DNA of 25,964 nt from an uncultured Collinsella sp. (GCA_902470905.1 CABRIC010000025.1:1-25964); one strand, 5' to 3'. Counted from the first letter of the stretch, positions 1 to 5,829 are shown. Made by a program: numbers and translations. Notes: generated from the sequence alone by a model not told the origin.

Positions 1-79
1 CGGCAATACGCTTGAGGATCCTTAAAAGAAAGTCCAGTTTATCCTTCCCACTCCAATCAGGGCATCGGCGCCCGTCCAA
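1..79 (-). CDS. Possible partial ORF running off the left edge
   Basis: One minus-strand frame is open from a TGA near base 95 to the window edge. From a possible TTG start at 79 it reads LDGRRCPDWSGKDKLDFLLR and then ILKRIA, which is protein-like (basic, amphipathic). I see no Shine-Dalgarno sequence and do not recognise a family. It could be the start of a gene cut by the contig edge, or chance. Sequence to the left would decide it. Confidence 0.22.
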   Translation of the reverse strand, partial: MDGRRCPDWSGKDKLDFLLRILKRIA

Positions 80-143
80 GAATTGGGATGCAGTTCAATA
101 CGAGCTCGGGGCTCTTTTCGTCTAGATTGGGGACGCATGGCCG

Positions 144-268
144 GACGAAAACAATTTGCGTCTGGTAATAAGCGTACGAAAGCGCAATTTACGTCTTAAT
201 TCCGTACGCAAATCAAGACGAAAACCGTTTACGTCTGCTTTAAATCCGTACGAAAACGGTTTTCGTCT
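144..268. repeat. Array of four degenerate short palindromes
   Basis: Four related near-palindromes of 20-23 nt lie at 144-163, 174-196, 217-236 and 248-268. Their shared pattern is (G)ACGAAA-C-n(2-3)-TTT-n-CGTCT, with 10-20 nt spacers. The last is almost perfect (ACGAAAACGGTTTTCGT, 250-266). They lie just past the 3' end of the ATPase gene. They could be operator-like sites with a central CG, as LacI-family sites have, or a decayed intergenic repeat. Spacers and units are too irregular for a CRISPR array. Confidence 0.5.
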
Positions 269-287
269 TGCAGGGCAGTTGCCGTTT

Positions 288-1379
288 CTACAGTTCAACT
301 TCCAGTTCGGCTTTGTGTTCGTAGAGGTAGTCGCGCATGTAGGGGATGGCAAATGAGACCTTGCCGTACGAAGGAGCCTCGATAATCGATTCTCTTAACA
401 GGCGGCTGCGGACGGAGCTCACCTGTTGAGGCGTTTTGTTTAGGGCATCGGCAACCATGCTGGTCGAGCTCGTTTGCCCCAAAGACGCCATGCTCAGCAG
501 ATAAGCGATGCACGTGGGCGGAATGCGCCGCAGCGCGGGCTCAATCACCATGGCGCAGAAGCGTTCGCGTGCCGTTGCAATGCCGCGCTCGGCTTCTTCT
601 TCTCCAATAATCGCTGTATGTGCGCGTCTCGCCAACTGCCATGCGTAGTATCCAACGAGTTGGATCATGAAAGGATAACCTTGCGTTGCCTCGGCAAGTT
701 GGCCGGCAATACCTGGCTGCAACTCCATGCCAGACGCTTCAATGGTTTCCTCGAGGGAGTACGACACTTCGGTTACTGCCACAGCCTTCAGGTCAAAGGG
801 GAGGGCACGGCGCAAAAACGTAAGTGTCTTTCCGTTGATGATGCTTTCAATCATCGAAGGCAGCCCAGCAAAAACAAAGGCGATATCAAGGTCTTCGCCG
901 ATAACCTGCTGAATCGCAATGGAGAGCGTTCGGACCTCATCGAGCTCTGCGTCTTGAACCTCGTCGAGAGTGATGAGCAGGCCATTTCCATTCTTGGATA
1001 TTGTCTGTCTCATGGCGTCGCGTAGCGATGGGCCGATTCGCTCAATATCTATGCTGCCGATGGATATGCCAGCTACGGTGGGCTCAAATCTGGCGTGTTT
1101 TGCCTGGAATTTGGGCTGCAGCTGTTCGAGAATGCGCTGGCAAAGTCCCTCGGTTGCGACCTCTTTTATGACCGTCCAGCCACGGCTTTGCGCCAAACGT
1201 GAGCACTCGTCAAGGAGGACCGTCTTGCCCGTTCCACGGACGCCGGCTATGCGCATTAGGCGCCCAGGGGCACCAGGCCCGTTGGTGAGGCCTTCACTGA
1301 ATTCTTCAAGTACATCTTCGCGGCCGATAATCGTGGGAGGTGTTTTACCTGCTGTGGGCTTAAAAGGGTTTGTTTGCAT
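288..1379 (-). CDS. Lone AAA/ORC-like ATP-binding protein with C-terminal winged-helix-like region
   Basis: A predicted P-loop ATPase of 363 residues. The Walker A motif GVRGTGKT is at residues 46-53 and a Walker B-like LLITLDEVQD lies near 135-142, followed by an arginine-rich AAA_16/ORC-like lid. The last ~70 residues (from about GQTSSTSMVADALNKTPQQV) look like a winged helix, as in the archaeal Orc1/Cdc6-like and related stand-alone bacterial ATPases. The open frame allows a GTG start at 1388, but AAAGGTGG sits 5 nt before the ATG at 1379, so I use that. The gene is monocistronic here; a series of 10-bp repeats lies just upstream. The cellular role is unknown. Members of this group turn up alone or beside defence or mobile genes, but nothing nearby fixes a function. 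Confidence 0.85.
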   Translation of the reverse strand: MQTNPFKPTAGKTPPTIIGREDVLEEFSEGLTNGPGAPGRLMRIAGVRGTGKTVLLDECSRLAQSRGWTVIKEVATEGLCQRILEQLQPKFQAKHARFEPTVAGISIGSIDIERIGPSLRDAMRQTISKNGNGLLITLDEVQDAELDEVRTLSIAIQQVIGEDLDIAFVFAGLPSMIESIINGKTLTFLRRALPFDLKAVAVTEVSYSLEETIEASGMELQPGIAGQLAEATQGYPFMIQLVGYYAWQLARRAHTAIIGEEEAERGIATARERFCAMVIEPALRRIPPTCIAYLLSMASLGQTSSTSMVADALNKTPQQVSSVRSRLLRESIIEAPSYGKVSFAIPYMRDYLYEHKAELEVEL

Positions 1380-1396
1380 GTGAGCCACCTTTGCTC

Positions 1397-1446
1397 AAGA
1401 TATAGCAAGATATAGCAAGATATAGTGAGATATAGCAACGTATAGC
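1397..1446. repeat. Five tandem 10-bp direct repeats upstream of the ATPase gene
   Basis: Five consecutive 10-bp units occupy 1397-1446 exactly: AAGATATAGC, AAGATATAGC, AAGATATAGT, GAGATATAGC, AACGTATAGC. On the gene strand this is about TGCTATATCT repeated, ending 18 nt before the ATG. A 10-bp period puts each unit on the same helix face, which suits a cooperative protein-binding site. The units are also TATA-like, so they may overlap the promoter. Autoregulation by the ATPase's winged-helix part is possible but is inference. Confidence 0.7.
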
Positions 1447-1472
1447 GCTGTTCGCGGGTTCTTACGGTGGTG

Positions 1473-2153
1473 CTATTTTCCGAATGCCGCGCGGATAAAG
1501 CGCTGGGCGAACAGTTTGTTGGCGACGTTGATGACATGGCCCAGGAACAGTGCCGAGATGGCGGTCGTGACGCCAAAGCCGCCCAGGTTGTACATAAAGA
1601 TCAGCGACAACGCGAGCGAGGCGGCGACATGTGAGCAGTCAAACACGACTTTTACGTCACCAAAGCGGCGTTTAAGCTTTTCGGCAATGACTTGCACCAA
1701 GCCGTCGGGCGCGTTGGGGACAACGCCCATGTTGACGACGAGACTTACGCCAAATGCGGTGACAGCGAGGGAGAGCAGCATGGTCGCAATCTGTGTGGGG
1801 AGTGCCGTGGGATGCAGTGGGTTGACCGCCATGAAGAGGTCGGTCAAGCCGCCAATCAGCGTTGAGAAGAACAACTCGAGCAGGATGCGCGGCTGGAACT
1901 CGCTTCGCAAGATGGCTAATTGCGCCACGATATAGGCGACGTAGGTTGCGGTGATCCAAAAGCCGAGCGTCTTGCCAGTGAGCATGGATAGGGTTGTGGC
2001 AAAGCACGTGAGCGCGGCGACGCCCAGGCCGGATGCCGTCTGGAGACTCATACCGAGTGCCAGTACTGCAACGCCCACCAGATACATCAGCATTCTGATG
2101 ACGGTATGGCACCAGTCGATGTTCTCGCCATGCATGATGATGAGCGGTCGCAT
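1473..2153 (-). CDS. YczE/YyaS/YitT-family integral membrane protein
   Basis: A polytopic membrane protein of 226 residues with about five or six hydrophobic segments. The first begins at VGVAVLALGMSLQTASGLGV. The family hallmark region GVVPNAPDGLVQVIAEKL lies between the later helices. Both features are typical of the YczE/YyaS/YitT (COG2364) group, whose transport substrate is generally unknown. AAAGGACGGG lies 7 nt before the ATG. The leader is long (~260 nt) and carries a LacI-type operator, hairpin module A and two-domain module B, all shared with the KDG kinase and aldolase genes. That shared control makes transport of a sugar acid or pathway intermediate a reasonable inference, but the protein sequence alone does not show it. 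Confidence 0.88.
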   Translation of the reverse strand: MRPLIIMHGENIDWCHTVIRMLMYLVGVAVLALGMSLQTASGLGVAALTCFATTLSMLTGKTLGFWITATYVAYIVAQLAILRSEFQPRILLELFFSTLIGGLTDLFMAVNPLHPTALPTQIATMLLSLAVTAFGVSLVVNMGVVPNAPDGLVQVIAEKLKRRFGDVKVVFDCSHVAASLALSLIFMYNLGGFGVTTAISALFLGHVINVANKLFAQRFIRAAFGK

Positions 2154-2180
2154 GTTGCTACCCGTCCTTTCGGTTGTGTG

Positions 2181-2311
2181 AAAAAGCTGACCCGGGCCGG
2201 CAAAAGAGGGTTATCGGAGGCACTGCTGCAAAAGCAGAAAAGCCGGCCCCACGGTCAGTCGTCTAGGAAGTGTCTCGCTGTGCCGGAATGGGACTAAAGG
2301 TCCAACGAGAC
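2181..2311 (-). ncRNA. Candidate structured leader RNA, module B (copy upstream of the YczE-type gene)
   Basis: Read on the minus strand, the first domain is a GTCTCG/CGAGAC helix (2272-2277 with 2306-2311) around a loop containing the complement of CCGGAATGGGACT (2283-2295). The second domain (2187-2258) has a long helix, CTGACC/GGTCAG plus GGGCCGGC/GCCGGCCC, a small inner hairpin, and a loop holding the complement of GGTTATCGGAGGCACTGCT (2209-2227). On the minus strand the second helix is followed by TTTTT (2185-2181), so it resembles an intrinsic terminator before the gene at 2153. Both loop sequences recur exactly at 4421-4550, while the helices differ but still pair. I do not match it to a riboswitch class I know. 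Confidence 0.6.
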
Positions 2312-2332
2312 GGGAAGAAAGCAAATGGCATT

Positions 2333-2390
2333 GCGTGGGCGATAAGATGCCAAGATGGTAGGGTGTGTCTTAGCATCCTATTGCCCACGC
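2333..2390 (-). ncRNA. 58-nt leader hairpin, module A (copy upstream of the YczE-type gene)
   Basis: An 18-bp helix (GCGTGGGC... paired with ...GCCCACGC, two non-Watson-Crick pairs) encloses a 22-nt loop. The loop is nearly identical to that of the hairpin at 5701-5758, which has exactly the same length. Inside the loop AAGA/TCTT can pair to leave an apical ACCCTACC on the minus strand. It lies between the putative operator and promoter (2395-2424) and the gene, so it should be in the leader transcript. Confidence 0.6.
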
Positions 2391-2394
2391 TCAA

Positions 2395-2408
2395 CGAAAT
2401 CGGTTTCG
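2395..2408. promoter_or_regulatory. LacI-type operator CGAAATCGGTTTCG
   Basis: CGAAA and TTTCG are perfect inverted arms around TCGG. The symmetry extends outward to CTCAA...TTGAG (about 2391-2415). The same 14-mer occurs at 5776-5789 in front of the kinase gene, beside a LacI-family regulator gene. It lies just downstream of the minus-strand -10 hexamer, the usual place for a repressor site. Confidence 0.65.
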
Positions 2409-2418
2409 TTTGAGCCTA

Positions 2419-2446
2419 AGTATACGCACGGGATTTTATTTGCGAA
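2419..2446 (-). promoter_or_regulatory. Putative promoter of the YczE-type gene
   Basis: On the minus strand TTCGCA (2446-2441), a 16-nt spacer and TATACT (2424-2419) form a plausible sigma-70-type promoter. The kinase promoter has the same spacing and an identical -10. The operator starts 11 nt downstream of the -10. Confidence 0.5.
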
Positions 2447-2462
2447 GAGAAAAACAATAAAA

Positions 2463-2478
2463 AGGTGAACGTTCACCT
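2463..2478. promoter_or_regulatory. Perfect 16-bp palindrome AGGTGAACGTTCACCT, candidate operator
   Basis: A perfect palindrome between the two divergent genes, upstream of the GntR-family gene. It may be the GntR protein's own site, or a second site for a LacI-type protein since its centre is CG. The sequence does not decide which. Confidence 0.5.
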
Positions 2479-2501
2479 AATCGCAACAACTCGTTGGCTG
2501 T

Positions 2502-2568
2502 AGTTGCGGTGGAATAGTTCCTGTTTTTGCTGCTGAAGGCTTTGAGCAGGAACTATTCCACCGCAACT
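2502..2568. repeat. Palindromic intergenic repeat, TTGCGGTGGAATAG family, copy 1
   Basis: Perfect 22-bp inverted arms (2502-2523 and 2547-2568) beginning AGTTGCGGTGGAATAG enclose a 23-nt loop. A second member with the same outer arms but a different inner arm lies at 3354-3416, so the two copies bracket the gntR gene. This is typical of REP-like elements. It lies 76 nt before the gntR start and could affect its transcription. Confidence 0.7.
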
Positions 2569-2644
2569 TATGAGGGGGGGGGCGGGGGATGCGATAGTAT
2601 TGCATGGTGGTATTCGATTAACCGAGGCTTCATCCGAGGGCTTT

Positions 2645-3337
2645 ATGGAACAGCACCAGCATTATCAGAGCCTGCAAGATCAGGCATACAACGCATTGCG
2701 CTCCAAGATCATCTATGCCGAGCTCAAGCCCGGCACGCGCCTTTCGGCGATTGGTCTGGAAAAAGAGACGGGAATCGGGCGCACACCCATTCGCGAGTCC
2801 TTTGTGCGTCTGCGCGAGCAGGAGCTGGTGGAAACGCGTCCCAAAAGCGGCACCTACGTCTCTAAGATCAGCATGGAACGCGCTGAGAACGCTTGTTTCT
2901 TGCGCGAGAAGCTCGAGAGAAGCGTGCTTATTAAATGCTGTTCGGCCGCCTCGCCCGAGCAAAAGCAGCGGCTCGAGCAGATTCTTGCCGAGTCCGAGTC
3001 GCTCGACCATGGCGAAACGCGCCGTTTCTTTGACCTGGATAACCTGTTCCATGAGACATGTTTTGAGATTGCCGGCCGTCACATGTTGTGGGATTGGATG
3101 AAGAGCGTCAACACACATTTTGAGCGATACAACTGGTTGCGTATGGTGTCGCAGGACCTGGATTGGGAGCCGATTCGTCGGCAGCATCGCCGGATTCTCG
3201 AGGCCATTAAAAGGGGCGATACCGATGCGGCGAGCTATCTGGCAGAGACGCACTTGCACCTGATGCCCGAGGAGCAGGGCCCGGTTATCGCCTTGCATCC
3301 CGACTATTTTGAGCTGTCCAAAGACTCGGCCATCTAA
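2645..3337 (+). CDS. GntR-family transcriptional regulator with FCD ligand domain
   Basis: A DNA-binding regulator of 230 residues. The N-terminal winged helix reads QAYNALRSKIIYAELKPGTR followed by IGLEKETGIGRTPIRESFVR, the classic GntR signature. The C-terminal all-helical FCD domain has a DLDNLFHE segment, HRRILEAI and ETHLHLM, which supply the Asp and His residues that bind metal in many FCD proteins. Such regulators usually sense carboxylic or sugar acids. The open frame extends upstream to 2570 through the foot of a palindromic repeat, but GAGGG lies 6 nt before the ATG at 2645, so I start there. It is divergent from the membrane-protein gene and near eda and the kinase gene, consistent with a sugar-acid signal. 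The exact effector is unknown. Confidence 0.88.
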   Translation: MEQHQHYQSLQDQAYNALRSKIIYAELKPGTRLSAIGLEKETGIGRTPIRESFVRLREQELVETRPKSGTYVSKISMERAENACFLREKLERSVLIKCCSAASPEQKQRLEQILAESESLDHGETRRFFDLDNLFHETCFEIAGRHMLWDWMKSVNTHFERYNWLRMVSQDLDWEPIRRQHRRILEAIKRGDTDAASYLAETHLHLMPEEQGPVIALHPDYFELSKDSAI

Positions 3338-3353
3338 TCAATCCCCATATAAG

Positions 3354-3416
3354 TTGCGGTGAAATAGGGACTGTTTTGCGGCCTAGGTGGCGCAAACAGT
3401 CCCTATTCCACCGCAA
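3354..3416. repeat. Palindromic intergenic repeat, TTGCGGTGGAATAG family, copy 2
   Basis: Inverted arms of about 26 nt, TTGCGGTGAAATAGGGACTG paired with its near-complement ending CCACCGCAA. The loop is short. It begins 16 nt after the gntR stop. The outer arm matches the copy at 2502-2568 while the inner arm differs. Confidence 0.7.
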
Positions 3417-3439
3417 GTGACGGGGCACATCGGGGCACG

Positions 3440-3514
3440 AAAAAGCTGCGGCGCCGCTTGGAGGAAAAGACCGGAAGCAAGGGTCCATTCCTCCAGACGG
3501 CACCGCAGCTGTTT
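3440..3514. terminator. Bidirectional terminator-like hairpin between gntR and eda
   Basis: An imperfect helix of about 28 bp joins GCTGCGGCGCCG (from 3445) to CGGCACCGCAGC (to 3509). It is flanked by AAAAA on the left and TGTTTT on the right, giving a U-run in either direction. This fits the ends of two converging transcripts, gntR from the left and eda from the right. Confidence 0.6.
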
Positions 3515-3572
3515 TGGTGGCTCGGCTTTTGTCGAAGTGGCTTAGTTGAGCGCGACGGCCAGCCGAGTAGGC

Positions 3573-3673
3573 AAAGCGGCTTGGAGGCGTGTCGCTTCCG
3601 TCACGTTCTATCAGCATACAAGACGGTTTTGGTTCTTGTTCGTGACGGAAACGGCGCGCTTCCGAGCCGCTTT
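3573..3673 (+). ncRNA. Long hairpin of unknown role in the gntR-eda gap
   Basis: Arms of 33 nt (3573-3605 and 3641-3673, AAAGCGGCTTGGAGGCG... with its complement) enclose a 35-nt loop. There are five mismatches in the DNA palindrome. Four become G-U pairs in a plus-strand RNA but A-C mismatches on the minus strand; the fifth is the reverse. That mildly favours a plus-strand structured RNA. It could also be a decaying palindromic repeat, since all changes are transitions. I see no promoter or ORF for it. Confidence 0.4.
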
Positions 3674-3678
3674 AAAAG

Positions 3679-3710
3679 AAAGGGGGCGAGGTTTAGGGCA
3701 CGCCCCCTTT
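3679..3710 (-). terminator. Intrinsic terminator of eda
   Basis: A perfect 10-bp helix, AAAGGGGGCG/CGCCCCCTTT, with a 12-nt loop. On the minus strand it is followed by TCTTTTAAA. It lies 18 nt beyond the eda stop. Confidence 0.75.
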
Positions 3711-3728
3711 CACGATAGAGAGCTAAAC

Positions 3729-4370
3729 CTAGCCGCGGACCTTCTTGACGACGTCCATGGCCTCGTGGGCGATCTGCTCGACCTTGGAGAAGTCGCCGTC
3801 GGCAAACAGGGCCGGCTTGACCATCCAGGTGCCACCGCAGGCGATGATGGCGGAGGAGCTCAGGTACTCCTCGACGTTGGCGGTGCTCACGCCGCCGGTA
3901 GGCATAAAGCGGTGACCGACAAACGGAGCGGCGAGGGCCTTGATGGTGTTCAGGCCGCCATACTGGGACGCGGGGAAGAACTTGGTGACCTTGAGGCCCA
4001 GGTTCTCGGCTGCGGTGACCTCGGAGGGGGTCACGGTGCCGGGAAGGACGGGCAGGTCGATGTCGATGCAGTGCTTCACGACGTCCTCGTTGTAACCCGG
4101 GGAGACGATGAACTTGGCACCGGCTGCGCGGGCCTGCTCAACCTGCTCGACGGTCAGGACAGTGCCGGCGCCAACGCACATCTCGGGCTCGGCCTCGGCC
4201 ATAGCGGCGATGCACTCGGCGGCGCAGGCGGTGCGGAAGGTGACCTCGGCGGACTTCATGCCAGCTGCCATAAGGGCGTGGGCGAGCGGGGCGGCGTCCT
4301 CGACCTTGTCGAGCACAACGACCGGCACGATGCCCAGGGACTCAAGCGTGGTGTAGAACTGATCGAACAT
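3729..4370 (-). CDS. eda: 2-keto-3-deoxy-6-phosphogluconate (KDPG/KHG) aldolase
   Basis: Cytosolic class I aldolase that splits KDPG into pyruvate and glyceraldehyde-3-phosphate, the last step of KDG use. The 213-residue length is normal for Eda. The catalytic glutamate is in AEVTFRT (E42), the Schiff-base lysine is in KFFPAS (K130), and the phosphate-binding GGVS and GGTWMV segments are present. The frame could open at 4415, but AAAGGA lies 5 nt before the ATG at 4370 and the family's N-terminus fits. It lies 253 nt downstream of the kinase gene on the same strand. The gap carries structured module B, so eda may be controlled separately from the kinase although co-transcribed. A terminator follows. 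Confidence 0.95.
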   Translation of the reverse strand: MFDQFYTTLESLGIVPVVVLDKVEDAAPLAHALMAAGMKSAEVTFRTACAAECIAAMAEAEPEMCVGAGTVLTVEQVEQARAAGAKFIVSPGYNEDVVKHCIDIDLPVLPGTVTPSEVTAAENLGLKVTKFFPASQYGGLNTIKALAAPFVGHRFMPTGGVSTANVEEYLSSSAIIACGGTWMVKPALFADGDFSKVEQIAHEAMDVVKKVRG

Positions 4371-4420
4371 GATGTTCCTTTCGATGTGTGGCGCGCATGG
4401 GCGCGTGATTACCAAATGTG

Positions 4421-4550
4421 CTGGTCAGGAGCCGATTTTGGATTGGTTATCGGAGGCACTGCTTGGGGTTCAAGCAATTCCAAAACCGGCTGCTCGACCA
4501 GTCATGTAGGGAATGCCAGGCAAAACCGGAATGGGACTGGTGGTTTTGCC
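4421..4550 (-). ncRNA. Candidate structured leader RNA, module B (copy upstream of eda)
   Basis: The first domain is a GGCAAAACC/GGTTTTGCC helix (4519-4527 with 4542-4550) whose loop carries the complement of CCGGAATGGGACT (4526-4538). The second domain (4421-4501) pairs CTGGTC/GACCAG, GAGCCG/CGGCT and TTTTGG/CCAAAA, with an inner GCTTG/CAAGC hairpin and the complement of GGTTATCGGAGGCACTGCT (4445-4463). Both loop cores are identical to those at 2181-2311 while the helices differ. ACCAGTC (4497-4503) can pair either with GACTGGT (4535-4541) or, through GACCAG, with CTGGTC (4421-4426). That mutually exclusive pairing is typical of a switch. Unlike the other copy there is no U-run, so control could be translational. 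Confidence 0.6.
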
Positions 4551-4569
4551 CGGCCGGAGGAATCAGGGA

Positions 4570-4609
4570 GCGGGCCGCAGGGGTATGGGATTGGAAAGCT
4601 GCGGCCCGC
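4570..4609 (-). other. Perfect 11-bp hairpin after the kinase gene
   Basis: GCGGGCCGCAG (4570-4580) pairs perfectly with CTGCGGCCCGC (4599-4609) around an 18-nt loop, 14 nt past the kinase stop. No T-run follows on either strand, so it is more likely a 3' stabilising or processing stem than an intrinsic terminator. Confidence 0.55.
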
Positions 4610-4623
4610 GGAATGGAGACGGA

Positions 4624-5658
4624 CTAGCGCGCGACGCGGGTGCCACCGTCGGCGGCTGATGCTACGGCTGCGATCTCGTCTGCGGTCACCAAGTTGGAGT
4701 CGCCCTTGATGGTGAGCTTGAGGATCGACGCTGCAATCGCGTAGTTGACGGCGTCCTGCGGATCGAAGTCGTTGATGAGGGCGTGGACCAGGCCGGCGTT
4801 GAAAGCGTCGCCGGCGGCAACACCCTCAAGCACGTGCACGTCGTGAGCAGGGGAGAACCAGTGCTCGCCGCTCTCGGCGTCATAGAGCATGCCCATCCAG
4901 ATGGAGCGCTCGACGCAGGAGATGTTGCGGACGACCGAAGCGACCTTCTTGCAGCCGTACTCGGCGCAAATCTGACGGGCCATCTCGACGTAGGTGTCGC
5001 GCTCCTCGATGCCGTGGGCAAGGGAGCCGGAGACGCAGGTCATACCGAGGCCAGCAGGCGCGTCCTCGTCGTTGGCGATGCAGATGTCGACGAGCGGCAG
5101 GAGCTCCTTCATGGTGGCCTGCGACTTCTCGGGCGACCACATCTTGCCGCGATAGTTCACGTCGCACACGGTCGTGATGCCCTTGGCGCGGCAGGCGGTG
5201 AGGGCATCCTTGCAGGCGGCAGCCATCTCATCGGAGACGGCGGGGGTCACGCCGGAGAAATAGAAGACATCGATGCCCTTGAGGATCTCGTCCCAGTTAA
5301 AGACGTCGCGCTTGGCCATGTTGATGGCAGAGTACTTGCGGTCGTAGACGCAACCGTTACCGCGCTGCGAGGCGCCGACCTCAAACACATAGGAGCCAAG
5401 GCGGTCGCCCTGACGCACGACGCGCGTGGTGTCGACGTCGTAGGCCTTCAGCGAACGCAGGGCGCACTCGCCCAGACGGTTGGCCGGGACAACGGAGACG
5501 TAAGCGGCCTTGTCGCCCTGGTAGGCCAGGGAAAGCGCAGTGTTGGCCTCGGCGCCGCCGTAGCGGACGTCAAACTCGGTTGCCTGCTCAATACGCAGGT
5601 GGTCTTTGGGTGAGAGTCTCATCATGATCTCGCCGAAGGTAAGAACCGTTTTACCCAT
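4624..5658 (-). CDS. kdgK: PfkB-family sugar kinase, probably 2-keto-3-deoxygluconate kinase
   Basis: Predicted to phosphorylate 2-keto-3-deoxygluconate to KDPG, the substrate of the next gene's product. The protein has 344 residues. The N-terminal LTFGEIMMRLSP and the YGGAEANTALSLA segment are typical of the KdgK/PfkB fold. The C-terminal ATP/anion-hole motif reads GVAAGDAFNAGL with the catalytic Asp at about residue 284; the first glycine of the usual GAGD is alanine, which is tolerated in this family. The frame extends to 5721, but AAAGGAG precedes the ATG at 5658 and the upstream part overlaps hairpin module A, so I start at MGKTVLTF. Its promoter holds two LacI-type operators and is divergent from the LacI regulator gene. 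Substrate is assigned mainly from pairing with eda. Confidence 0.88.
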   Translation of the reverse strand: MGKTVLTFGEIMMRLSPKDHLRIEQATEFDVRYGGAEANTALSLAYQGDKAAYVSVVPANRLGECALRSLKAYDVDTTRVVRQGDRLGSYVFEVGASQRGNGCVYDRKYSAINMAKRDVFNWDEILKGIDVFYFSGVTPAVSDEMAAACKDALTACRAKGITTVCDVNYRGKMWSPEKSQATMKELLPLVDICIANDEDAPAGLGMTCVSGSLAHGIEERDTYVEMARQICAEYGCKKVASVVRNISCVERSIWMGMLYDAESGEHWFSPAHDVHVLEGVAAGDAFNAGLVHALINDFDPQDAVNYAIAASILKLTIKGDSNLVTADEIAAVASAADGGTRVAR

Positions 5659-5700
5659 GGTCGCGCAGCTCCTTTTACTCGTGCGTACACCTTTGATATG

Positions 5701-5758
5701 GCGTTGGCACGCAGGTGCCAAGACGGTAGGGTGCGTCTTTGCACCTGCGTGCCAACGC
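5701..5758 (-). ncRNA. 58-nt leader hairpin, module A (copy upstream of the kinase gene)
   Basis: A perfect 18-bp helix (GCGTTGGCACGCAGGTGC with its complement) surrounds the conserved 22-nt loop CAAGACGGTAGGGTGCGTCT plus two bases. The copy at 2333-2390 has the same length and a nearly identical loop, while its helix differs at several positions. It lies between the operators and the kinase start, so it is in the leader on the minus strand. Confidence 0.6.
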
Positions 5759-5762
5759 TCGC

Positions 5763-5789
5763 CGAAATCGGTTTACGAAATCGGTTTCG
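5763..5789. promoter_or_regulatory. Two adjoining LacI-type operators
   Basis: CGAAATCGGTTTAC (5763-5776) and CGAAATCGGTTTCG (5776-5789) are repeated 13 bp apart. The second is identical to the site at 2395-2408. They lie between the divergent kinase and LacI genes, next to an AGTATACT that can serve as -10 for both directions. Repression of both genes by the LacI protein is the natural reading. Confidence 0.7.
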
Positions 5790-5800
5790 TTTCGAGTTGT

Positions 5801-5829
5801 AGTATACTCACCTACAGCGTTTTGCAACC
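5801..5829 (-). promoter_or_regulatory. Putative kinase-gene promoter, overlapping a divergent -10
   Basis: On the minus strand GTTGCA, a 16-nt spacer and TATACT (5806-5801) form a promoter-like pair matching that of the YczE-type gene. Because AGTATACT is palindromic, a plus-strand TATACT (5803-5808) could serve the LacI gene. Confidence 0.45.

Noticed and set aside
144..268. CRISPR array
   Set aside because: Units are short, degenerate palindromes with spacers of 10-20 nt of unequal length, and no cas genes are in the window.
2181..4550. T-box, TPP, cobalamin, FMN, glycine or ZTP riboswitch for module B
   Set aside because: The known conserved boxes of these classes, as I recall them, are absent on both strands.
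3546..4709. Plus-strand frame across eda and its flanks
   Set aside because: It is antisense to eda and crosses several hairpins. The eda active-site motifs settle the strand.
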